DNA of 64,000 nucleotides from Schlesneria sphaerica (GTDB lineage: Bacteria > Planctomycetota > Planctomycetia > Planctomycetales > Planctomycetaceae), in assembly GCF_044336245.1 (NCBI RefSeq), contig NZ_CP172346.1, positions 4,588,001-4,652,000 on the forward strand, in the 5' to 3' direction. The notes under the pieces were generated by a model. That model saw nothing but the letters and a program-made list of their open reading frames with translations. It ran no database searches and was not told the origin of the DNA. Shown here piece by piece: positions 1 through 7,831 of this stretch (position 1 is its first letter; each line of letters opens with the position of its first letter). Both the position numbers and the translations under genes were made by a program.

Positions 1-208
1 GTGTCGCATCTCCTGTATTCAGGCCTCTTTTCTTCGGTGAGAGCCCTTTGAGAATGCGGGAATCTCTCGGCAGGTTTATTGAGTTTGATTGATCGCGAGG
101 AGTATCGTTTTCCGGCACGCCGAATGCAATTCTAGAATCTCCTTCTCTGTTTTTGACAGGCTTCGACGATGTGTTCTTTTTACACAGTTTTAATCGGGGG
201 TATTTGTC

Positions 209-1231
209 ATGCTGCTGAAAGATTCCAGGTCTTGCTTCAGGCGCCCACAAGGCTGCCGCCCGTTACAAGGGTTTACGCTGATTGAACTGCTGGTCGTGAT
301 CGCGATCATTGCCGTTCTGATTGCGCTCCTGCTTCCCGCGGTGCAGCAGGCTCGTGAAGCCGCACGCCGGACGCAGTGCAAGAACAATATGAAGCAGATT
401 GGTCTGGCGCTTCATAACTATCACGATACCCATGACTGCTTCCCCATGGGCGAAACCACGACTCAGGCGGATGATCCTCTCACCGGCCATTCCGTGCATG
501 TCGAGATCCTTCCCTATATGGATCTGGCGAACATCTACAACCGCTTCAACTTCAGTCACTCGACATGGCTCTGCTGCGGGATCACTGACCCAGTGCACGC
601 CGCCGCGATCCAGACCAAGATTCCCGCGTTTCTGTGCCCTTCGTCGACTCATGCGCCCGGTGCAATGTACTCGGCTGGTACGCCCGAACTGAACAAGCAG
701 GGGATCGCGGAATACGAGGCCATTATGGGTTCGGACCGCTATCCACACCGCTGCCCTCCCAGCAATGGTCGGGATGAAGAGCAGAAGTCGATCGGGGGTA
801 TGTTCAACTTCAATATCAAATATTCTCTGCGTGATTGCACGGACGGTAGTTCCAACACGATGGCATTCGGCGAGTACTCGCACAAAGCCCCCGGTCAGAA
901 TTATGGTTCGTTGGGGAGTCATCACGACGCAACCCATGCCTGGGCGATGGGCTATACTTTCTACAACTGCACCGGCAGGGGTGGAGACTACGCATATGGA
1001 CTGCGCGTGATTGCCTATCCACCGAATAGTCGTGCTTACCGACAGTACGCATGGACCGAGGTCCCTGTTCACAACACGATCACGAAAGCCGCTCTGAAAA
1101 GCGGTCACGTCGGTGGTGTGCACACGCTCTTGTGTGATGGGTCAGTCCGCTTTATCAGCGATTCGATCGACCTGACGACCTACAAGAATCTGGCCGACCG
1201 GGCCGACGGGAACGCACTGGGCGAGTTCTAA
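209..1231 (+). CDS. DUF1559 family prepilin-like protein
   Basis: The protein has 340 residues. Residues 21-26 (GFTLIE) form a type IV prepilin cleavage/methylation site, and a hydrophobic helix follows to about residue 45, ending LLPAVQQAREAARR. The sequence CKNNMKQIGLALHNYHD and the C-terminal block GGVHTLLCDGSVRFI are hallmarks of the DUF1559 family, which is greatly expanded in planctomycetes. It is probably processed by a prepilin peptidase and exposed at the cell surface; its exact role is unknown for the family. The ATG follows a GGGGG stretch at a suitable distance. A small lipoprotein gene lies downstream, a common arrangement for this family. The family call is sure; the function is not known. 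Confidence 0.93.
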   Translation: MLLKDSRSCFRRPQGCRPLQGFTLIELLVVIAIIAVLIALLLPAVQQAREAARRTQCKNNMKQIGLALHNYHDTHDCFPMGETTTQADDPLTGHSVHVEILPYMDLANIYNRFNFSHSTWLCCGITDPVHAAAIQTKIPAFLCPSSTHAPGAMYSAGTPELNKQGIAEYEAIMGSDRYPHRCPPSNGRDEEQKSIGGMFNFNIKYSLRDCTDGSSNTMAFGEYSHKAPGQNYGSLGSHHDATHAWAMGYTFYNCTGRGGDYAYGLRVIAYPPNSRAYRQYAWTEVPVHNTITKAALKSGHVGGVHTLLCDGSVRFISDSIDLTTYKNLADRADGNALGEF

Positions 1232-1287
1232 AACGCCTGCTGATGCGTGTTGCAGTGACTCGGTTTGTCTTCAGTGGATCGCGTTGT

Positions 1288-1351
1288 GGCGCAACGTCGC
1301 GAGGAGTGCTTGCCCTGTAGGCCGGCACTTCTCGTCGTTTTGCGTTGCGCC
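1288..1351 (+). terminator. Long imperfect stem-loop between DUF1559 gene and lipoprotein gene
   Basis: The outer arms GGCGCAACG (1288-1296) and CGTTGCGCC (1343-1351) pair perfectly. The inner arms at 1300-1309 and 1325-1334 pair with one mismatch. The structure sits 57 bases after the prepilin-like stop and 41 bases before the next start. No U-tract follows, so it may be an mRNA-stabilising or attenuating hairpin rather than a classical terminator. Confidence 0.4.
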
Positions 1352-1392
1352 GCCAATGTACCACGCCGTCATTGAAAGAGAGGTTCTGACCT

Positions 1393-1845
1393 ATGTTGGA
1401 CGTTTGGCAGTATAACGCTCGCTGCTTGCGTGAGATTTGTTGTGCAGGAATGGTTCTGACGCTACTCATCACATCCGGTTGTGGCGGCGGTTCGAAACGG
1501 GAATATGCGACGATCGCGGGGACGGTCAGCATCGGTGACGAACCGATTCCGGGTGGACGTGTGATCTTCGACCACGTCGAAGGGCCGATTGCGTCGGCAA
1601 ACATCGATGAAGAAGGGAATTACAAAGCGCGCGTCGTGGTCGGCCTGCAGAAGATCGCGATCGACTATCACGATGACCCCGATGAGAAAGAGGTCGGAGG
1701 ATCCGTGACCGGGATCCGTACCGAAGAAATTGTTCCGGGAAAGAGTCTCGTTCCGAAGAAGTATACCGCTTCCAAGACGAGCGGATTGGAATTTGAAGTT
1801 CTCTCTGGTGAAAATATTTACGACATACGGCTGAACAATAAATAG
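1393..1845 (+). CDS. Small lipoprotein with transthyretin/carboxypeptidase-regulatory-like fold
   Basis: The protein has 150 residues. A hydrophobic signal ends in a lipobox (ITSGC, Cys30) followed by a Gly-rich stretch. The mature part opens with a block like 'IAGTVSIGDEPIPGGRVIF', typical of the beta-sandwich modules (TTR-like, carboxypeptidase regulatory) that planctomycetes commonly encode next to DUF1559 genes. It is predicted to be a membrane-anchored periplasmic protein of unknown function. GAGAGG lies about 8 bases before the ATG. The neighbour upstream is the DUF1559 gene, and the gene downstream encodes another lipoprotein 25 bases away, so the three may be co-expressed. Confidence 0.85.
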   Translation: MLDVWQYNARCLREICCAGMVLTLLITSGCGGGSKREYATIAGTVSIGDEPIPGGRVIFDHVEGPIASANIDEEGNYKARVVVGLQKIAIDYHDDPDEKEVGGSVTGIRTEEIVPGKSLVPKKYTASKTSGLEFEVLSGENIYDIRLNNK

Positions 1846-1870
1846 TTTCACCGAGAAGAGGGGGTGCTTT

Positions 1871-2908
1871 GTGCGGGATTGCGGGATACGCATCGCTGCG
1901 GGCATGGGGTGGCTCTTGGCCTGTTCTGTAACGGGAGGATGCGGTTCCGGCGATGCGTCGACCCCGGCATCTTCCCAGGCGACTTCCGTCGCTGCCGCGG
2001 TGACACCACGGCCCGAACTGGAAGTGGTCGTACCAGCCGTCTCATCAGAAACCAGTTCCAGTAACCTGGAACTGATTTTGATTCAGCCGGGAAAATTCCT
2101 GATGGGGTCGTCCGAAGGTGATAACCGGTCGCAACCACAAGAGCACCCCATCCACATTGTCGAGATTAAGGCTCCGTTTTATCTGGGGAAGTACGAGGTC
2201 ACTCAGGATCAGTACCGGTCCGTCATGGGAAAGAATCCCAGCTGGTTTAGTGCCGAAGGGACCGGAAAGAAAGAAGTCGAGGGCATCGACACCAGCCAGT
2301 TCCCGGTGGAATCTCTTTCCTGGTACGAAGCGCTCGAGTATCTGAATGGTCTCAGTCGAGTCGAGGGTTTACCCCCTTACTACACGCTCGAGGAGATCGA
2401 ACTGCGGGAATATCCTCGCGAGAACATCGAAGAACCGAAGCTGGCGATTGCTTCAGCGAAGGTGACGATTAACGGAGGGCCGGGCTATCGGTTGCCGACC
2501 GAAGAAGAGTGGGAGTATGCCTGCCGCGCCGGTACCGAAACCGCCTGGTGCTTTGGGGATACCGATGCGGCCCTGGATGAATACGCTGTCACGGGCTATC
2601 TCAACTCGGGACAACGTGCCCACGAGAAGGGAGAGCGCAAACCCAATCCCCTGGGTTTGTTCGATATTCACGGAAACGTGGCGGAATTCTGTTCCAATGC
2701 CTATAGCGAAGAGGCCTACCGCACGTCGCAAGAGACGGATGAGTCCGTTCCGGCGACGCACCGGGTGATCCGCGGAGGGTCCTGGTTCAACGGCCCGCTG
2801 CTGGCCCGTTGCGCCGCTCGCAATGGCGAACCCGTCGGCTTCCCGAAAAACTATGTCGGGTTGCGAGTCGCGCGGAGTGTCGCCGAGGTTCCCACGGGAA
2901 CCGAGTAG
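1871..2908 (+). CDS. SUMF1 (formylglycine-generating-enzyme fold) lipoprotein
   Basis: The protein has 345 residues and a GTG start. A signal peptide ends in the lipobox VTGGC (Cys24). A low-complexity linker follows, and then a SUMF1/FGE-sulfatase domain from about residue 60 to the end: 'PGKFLMGSS', 'YEVTQDQYRSVMG', 'YRLPTEEEWEYACRAG', 'GLFDIHGNVAEFC' and 'VIRGGSWF'. True formylglycine-generating enzymes carry a Cys pair after the GGS motif. Here that stretch reads GGSWFNGPLLARCAAR and the pair is absent, so sulfatase activation is unlikely. It is more likely a binding or structural member of the fold. A true sulfatase sits at 25.3 kb but is not linked to it. Confidence 0.88.
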   Translation: MRDCGIRIAAGMGWLLACSVTGGCGSGDASTPASSQATSVAAAVTPRPELEVVVPAVSSETSSSNLELILIQPGKFLMGSSEGDNRSQPQEHPIHIVEIKAPFYLGKYEVTQDQYRSVMGKNPSWFSAEGTGKKEVEGIDTSQFPVESLSWYEALEYLNGLSRVEGLPPYYTLEEIELREYPRENIEEPKLAIASAKVTINGGPGYRLPTEEEWEYACRAGTETAWCFGDTDAALDEYAVTGYLNSGQRAHEKGERKPNPLGLFDIHGNVAEFCSNAYSEEAYRTSQETDESVPATHRVIRGGSWFNGPLLARCAARNGEPVGFPKNYVGLRVARSVAEVPTGTE

Positions 2909-3221
2909 CTCTCGTCAATTGCTGCTGCTTGATTGTTGCGATCTATGAGTGCACTATGCTGGACCGGAATCGATGACGGGTTTCACGATCGACTGGTCCC
3001 TGACTGCTCACTCCCTGTTTCTTATGACTGCCAGCGAATTCCACCTCGCCAATTAGCACCACCCGGCAGGTGTGGTCGACCATGGGACGCGACTTGCGGC
3101 CCGAATGCATCCCGACAAAGTGATTCACTGTGATCAGGACACAAACATGCTGAGTAATCGAAGATCTTGGGGATTCTCTCAATCTCGGACAGCGACGTTT
3201 CAGGTTTGTCAGGGGGCGCTG
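2909..3221. other. Non-coding spacer
   Basis: These 313 bases lie between the SUMF1 lipoprotein and the ceramidase-like gene. Short open frames exist, but none has a convincing start or composition. The spacer probably holds the promoter of the following two-gene unit; no clear promoter motif or hairpin was found. Confidence 0.5.
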
Positions 3222-4613
3222 ATGAATTGCGTTCTCGGTATTTTCCTGCTGGCGATCAGCGCGATGGCTGGGTCAGACGTCACGGCAGCAGAAGGTGCGA
3301 AGGGAGACGCCGCCGCGACCGAGTGGAAGGCGGGGGTCGCACGGACCGTCATTACTCCCAAGACTGCGGTCTGGCTGGCGGGGTACGGGTCCAAACGTGC
3401 ACCTGACGGTAAGCTGCACGATCTGTGGATGAAGGCCGTGGCACTGGAAGACACGAAGGGGAATCGTGCCGTGCTGATTACCAGTGATTTTCAGGGGGTG
3501 CCGAAAATCATGAGTGATATCGTGTTCCAGCGGGTCAAAGAGAAATATGACCTTGATCGTAAGCAGATCATGTTCACCTTCTCTCACAATCATTGCGGGC
3601 CTCGTCTGGGCGATGATCTTGTTGATTACTACATCGTCGACCCTGAGCAGGTCAAACTTGTTGACGAGTACACGGCCGAGATGGTCACCGCGACGGTGGA
3701 TCTGGTGGGTGAAGCACTGGCAAACCTTGCTCCGGCAACCCTGAAGATGGGGGAAGGGCACGCGACGTTTGCCGTGAACCGCCGAAACAATCGTGAAGCC
3801 GACGTGGCCAATATGCTGGAAAAGGGGATCCCTCTGCTGGGGCCCGTCGATCATTCGGTCCCGATTCTCACGGTCACGCGACCCGATGGAATGCTGGAGG
3901 CCGTGCTGTTCGGCTATGCCTGCCATCCGACGACTCTCAGCTTCATGACCTGGTGCGGGGACTATCCCGGCTTTGCACAAGTCGAGATTGAAAAGAATCA
4001 TCCCGGTACGACAGCCATGTTCGTCAACACGTGCGGGGGGGATCAGAACCCCTTGCCCCGACGTACGGTCCAGCTTTGTGAAAAGTATGGTCACATGCTG
4101 GCCGTCGGCGTGGAAGAGGCACTCGTGCAACCGCTGACGACGGTATCGGGAGGGTTGCGGACAGCCTTTGAACTGGTCGAGCTCCCCTATCTGAAGACGG
4201 TCACCCGGGAAGACCTCAACAAGTTCGCGGCCGAGAATCACGAGATTCGAGCGCGGTGGGCCCGTCGAATGCTCGCCAAGCTTGACGCAGGGGAAACCTT
4301 CTCAAATTCCTACCCGTACCCGGTCCATGCCTGGCAATTAGGGAAAGAGATGCTGGTGATCGGTCAAGGGGCTGAGACGGTTGTTGACTATGCTCTGAGA
4401 TTCAAGCACGAGTACGGGCCCGGAACGTGGGTCTGTGGTTATACCGACGACATGATCTCGTACATCCCTTCGCGCCGGGTCTGGGAAGAAGGGGGTTACG
4501 AAGGGGGATCCAGTCTGTACGAGTACGGTCGTCCCGCCCTTCGCTGGGCAGGCGATGTGGAAGATCGAATTGCCGCTTCGGTTAAGAAACTGGTCGAACA
4601 AGTACGGGATTAA
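3222..4613 (+). CDS. Neutral/alkaline non-lysosomal ceramidase-like secreted protein
   Basis: From the chosen ATG the protein has 463 residues. A signal peptide covers about residues 1-25 (MNCVLGIFLLAISAMAGSDV). The block FSHNHCGPR (residues 120-128), the later 'GYACHPTTL' and 'FVNTCGGDQNP' match the zinc-binding region of the neutral ceramidase family. The open frame extends 50 codons upstream, but AGGGGG just before 3222 and the signal peptide decide this start. The ceramidase name should be taken as a fold assignment, because planctomycetes encode many paralogues with untested substrates. Its stop lies 6 bases before the next gene, so the two are co-transcribed. Confidence 0.85.
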   Translation: MNCVLGIFLLAISAMAGSDVTAAEGAKGDAAATEWKAGVARTVITPKTAVWLAGYGSKRAPDGKLHDLWMKAVALEDTKGNRAVLITSDFQGVPKIMSDIVFQRVKEKYDLDRKQIMFTFSHNHCGPRLGDDLVDYYIVDPEQVKLVDEYTAEMVTATVDLVGEALANLAPATLKMGEGHATFAVNRRNNREADVANMLEKGIPLLGPVDHSVPILTVTRPDGMLEAVLFGYACHPTTLSFMTWCGDYPGFAQVEIEKNHPGTTAMFVNTCGGDQNPLPRRTVQLCEKYGHMLAVGVEEALVQPLTTVSGGLRTAFELVELPYLKTVTREDLNKFAAENHEIRARWARRMLAKLDAGETFSNSYPYPVHAWQLGKEMLVIGQGAETVVDYALRFKHEYGPGTWVCGYTDDMISYIPSRRVWEEGGYEGGSSLYEYGRPALRWAGDVEDRIAASVKKLVEQVRD

Positions 4614-4619
4614 CGAACT

Positions 4620-7600
4620 ATGCAATGCGCTCCGAAGTGGTTTGTCCGTTGTTTGCTGACGGCCGGAATGACGCTACTGGCGGGCTTTAACCCTCTGTGC
4701 GGGGAAGAATCGGACTTCAGCGGAGAACTTCCCAGTATTCCCGGTAAATCTCCCGACGAATCTCTGAAGGCGATCCGGTTGAAGGGGGGCTTCCACGCTG
4801 AACTTGTTGCCGCGGAGCCGCTGATCCGATCGCCCATGGGAATGACGTTTGACGAATACGGTCGGGCGTTCGTCGTTGAGTTGCCCGAGTACAACCAGTA
4901 CGCCAGTCCTGCTCCCCACGGAAAAGGCTCCATCCGGCGACTGGTCGATACCGACGGGGACGGTCGATTCGATCAGGCGACCGTTTACGTCGATGACCTG
5001 GACTATCCGACGGCCGTGGCGTGCTGGAATGGGGGGATTCTGGTGGGGGTTGCACCCGATATCCTGTTCTGCAAGGACACCGATGGAGACGGAATAGCAG
5101 ATATTCAGCAGAGGCTGTTCACTGGCTTCGGGCAGGATAAAGCGGGTGAAGGGATGTTCAACTCCTTTCAGTGGCGTTTCGATAATCGGTTTCATATTCC
5201 GACAGGACTGGATGGTGGCGAGATCGTTGCCGTAGCGGATCCTTCTCAGGCGGATCAGAAAATCGATAAGCCGATCAATGTGCGCGGCCAGCACCTGCTG
5301 CTGGAACCACGGCAGATGACGCTTACCGCAACCAGCGGCGGTGGTCAGCACGGGATGAGTCTCGATCGCTGGCAACTGCGGGGATTTGTCTGTGGCAACA
5401 GCGAACCGGTGCACATGATTATGTACGACGGACGATATCTGTCGCGTAATCCTTATCTGCAGGCTCCGGCTGCAGCGATCAATATCGCACCCGAGGGGAA
5501 GTTCACGAAACTGATGCGAATCAGTCCCGTCGAACCATGGCGAATTCTGCGGACCCGCTTGCGGAGTCAGGGAGCCATCCCGGGTTCTGACGAGGGTGGC
5601 AGCGCATCGGGATTCTTTACCGGCGCAACGGGCATCACGTCCTATCAGGGAGATGCCTGGCCGAATGAATTTCTGGACAATGTCTTCGTAGGGGAAGTCG
5701 CGAATAACCTCGTCTATCGAGCTCGACTGGAACCCGCCGGAGTCGGTCTGACCGCACACCGCGCGGATGCCGAGGCTGAATTTCTCGCGTCGTCGGATAA
5801 CTGGTTTCGACCAGTTCAGTTTGCCAACGCGCCCGACGGGACGCTGTATGTGATCGATATGTACCGTCAGCTGATTGAAGGGGCGGCGTTTCTCGCACCC
5901 CAGATCCTGAAGCATATGGATACGAGTGCAGGAGCCAATCAGGGACGTATCTATCGGATCGCTCCGGATGGTTTTCAGCCGAAGCCGGTAGCTCGTCTCG
6001 GCGATCTGCCGACGGTCGAACTGGTCAAATTGCTGGAACACACGAACGGGTGGCACAGGCTGACGGCATCGCGACTGATCTATGAACGTCAGGACTCGGC
6101 TGCAATCGCACCGCTGAACGCCATGGCAAAGTCGTCGTCATCACCCCTCGCACGGATTATGGCGCTGTACTCGCTTCAGGGATTGTCGGCTCTAGAACCG
6201 TCGCTTGTTATTTCTGAACTGCGGTCAGACGACCCTCGTGCACGGCAGCACGCTCTCAGGCTGGCTGAATCGTTCGTTGATCGACCCGATGTCGCCGAAG
6301 CGGTGGTCGCGGTTGCCCAGGACAATGAACTGAGCGTTCGTTACCAGGCGGCCTTCACACTTGGGGCATTTCCCGCTCAGGCCGCGACGACAGCCCTGAG
6401 TCAACTGGCACTTAAGGATGGTGCAGACGCGTGGATGCAACTCGCAATCCTCAGTTCCGTAGGGGATCGTCGGGGCGAGTTCTTCACGCAGTTGCTGAAG
6501 AACCCGCAGACCCGGCAGGAACCACAGATTCGAAAGCTGCTGGTAATCCTCGCCGAGCAGATGGGGGCCGCCAACTCCAAGACGGAACTGACGCAGTTCC
6601 TGAAAGAATTGAATTCGTTATCCGAATCTCCGGCAGATCATTCTCTCGCGGTTGAGCTTGTGCGAAATGTGGTCAACAAGCACTCCTCGCTGGGAGAGCT
6701 ACTTGATGGAACTGCGGGTGGAAAAGTTCACTCCATCCTGGCCACCATGGCGGACGAGGCTGAGGCGACCGCTCAGAACGAATCTCAGGCCACGGATGCA
6801 CGGGTCAACGCAATCCGAACACTGGGGGTGATGCCCTTTGATCGCGTTCAGGCCACGCTTGCCAATTTGATTACACCTCGCGAGCCGCAGCCGATTCAGG
6901 CGGCTGCACTGGAGACGCTTTCACGGTATGACAGTGATAACGTCGCAGCCATGATGATCGATGTCTGGAAATCTCAGACACCACCGCTGCGTGCCACGTC
7001 GGTTGAAACGCTCTTCTCGCGACCTCAATGGATTGGACAATTTCTGGACGCCGTCAGTGACAATCGGATTGCGACCGCGGAACTCGATCCCGCCAGGATC
7101 GCTCTGCTCAAGAAGCATCAGGATGCAAAAATTCGTGAGCGAGCTGAAAAGCTGTTCGCCGGGGCGACGATCGACCGCCGTGCGGATGTCGTAGCCGCCT
7201 ATCAGTCATCACTGGAAAAAGCGGGCGACGTCGAACGAGGCCGCGCTCTGTTCCGCAAGACTTGTGCGGCCTGCCACAAGCTGGAGGGAGTTGGCGAGTC
7301 GATCGGGGCGGATCTGAATGCGATCAAAGACCGGGGCATGGCGGCGGTGATGCTGAATATTCTCGATCCGAACCGCGAAGTTAAGCCGCAGTTCTTTACG
7401 TATGTCGTGGCTTTGGAAAGTGGTCGTACGGTCACCGGTATGATCGCCGCCGAGACGGCAAACAGCCTGACACTCAGAAAGTCGGATAACACCACCGAGA
7501 CAATTCTGCGGGTGGATATCGAAGAGATCGTCAGTACGGGACTTTCGTTTATGCCGGAAGGTCTGGAGAAGCAACTCGATGTCGCGGCGATGGCGGACTT

Positions 7601-7628
7601 GTTGGCCTACCTCAACGCCTCGAAGTAG
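4620..7628 (+). CDS. PVC-type membrane-bound dehydrogenase-like protein with HEAT repeats and cytochrome c domain
   Basis: This is a 1002-residue exported protein. An N-terminal signal peptide is followed by a beta-propeller of the soluble-dehydrogenase type (it opens 'GFHAELVAAEPLIRSPMGM', with 'DTDGDGRFD' and 'DTDGDGIAD' repeats). A helical HEAT-like region spans about residues 460-850. A C-terminal cytochrome c domain carries CAACH from Cys882 as the haem site. This architecture is characteristic of planctomycetes and verrucomicrobia. It probably takes part in periplasmic oxidation of an unknown, perhaps sugar-derived, substrate. It begins 6 bases after the ceramidase-like gene and forms a two-gene operon with it. 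Confidence 0.9.
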   Translation: MQCAPKWFVRCLLTAGMTLLAGFNPLCGEESDFSGELPSIPGKSPDESLKAIRLKGGFHAELVAAEPLIRSPMGMTFDEYGRAFVVELPEYNQYASPAPHGKGSIRRLVDTDGDGRFDQATVYVDDLDYPTAVACWNGGILVGVAPDILFCKDTDGDGIADIQQRLFTGFGQDKAGEGMFNSFQWRFDNRFHIPTGLDGGEIVAVADPSQADQKIDKPINVRGQHLLLEPRQMTLTATSGGGQHGMSLDRWQLRGFVCGNSEPVHMIMYDGRYLSRNPYLQAPAAAINIAPEGKFTKLMRISPVEPWRILRTRLRSQGAIPGSDEGGSASGFFTGATGITSYQGDAWPNEFLDNVFVGEVANNLVYRARLEPAGVGLTAHRADAEAEFLASSDNWFRPVQFANAPDGTLYVIDMYRQLIEGAAFLAPQILKHMDTSAGANQGRIYRIAPDGFQPKPVARLGDLPTVELVKLLEHTNGWHRLTASRLIYERQDSAAIAPLNAMAKSSSSPLARIMALYSLQGLSALEPSLVISELRSDDPRARQHALRLAESFVDRPDVAEAVVAVAQDNELSVRYQAAFTLGAFPAQAATTALSQLALKDGADAWMQLAILSSVGDRRGEFFTQLLKNPQTRQEPQIRKLLVILAEQMGAANSKTELTQFLKELNSLSESPADHSLAVELVRNVVNKHSSLGELLDGTAGGKVHSILATMADEAEATAQNESQATDARVNAIRTLGVMPFDRVQATLANLITPREPQPIQAAALETLSRYDSDNVAAMMIDVWKSQTPPLRATSVETLFSRPQWIGQFLDAVSDNRIATAELDPARIALLKKHQDAKIRERAEKLFAGATIDRRADVVAAYQSSLEKAGDVERGRALFRKTCAACHKLEGVGESIGADLNAIKDRGMAAVMLNILDPNREVKPQFFTYVVALESGRTVTGMIAAETANSLTLRKSDNTTETILRVDIEEIVSTGLSFMPEGLEKQLDVAAMADLLAYLNASK

Positions 7629-7668
7629 TTGATTTCCGCGCGATTGAAGTACGAGCGGGCTTGCCTGG

Positions 7669-7702
7669 GATCTGACTCTCACCGAATGGTGAGAGTCAGA
7701 TC
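7669..7702. terminator. Perfect 15-bp inverted repeat between convergent genes
   Basis: GATCTGACTCTCACC and its exact complement flank a 4-base GAAT loop. The hairpin lies 40 bases after the cytochrome stop and 129 bases before the end of the convergent TPR-sulfatase gene. Without a clear T-run on either side, it is best read as a bidirectional hairpin terminator or 3'-end stabiliser. Confidence 0.55.
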
Positions 7703-7831
7703 GCTTCTGTCCAGTAAACAACGACATCGTCCAACGCGACCGTCCTCTGGCGGGGATCTGATTTTCTCTCCCTCCCTCGTTCGTTCCCGACTCTTTGCTG
7801 CGGGGCAGGTATTGGCGTCATCCCGATTCCT

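Noticed and set aside
4674..6056. 460-codon minus-strand frame opposite the dehydrogenase/cytochrome gene
   Set aside because: Antisense by-product of the clearly coding plus strand.
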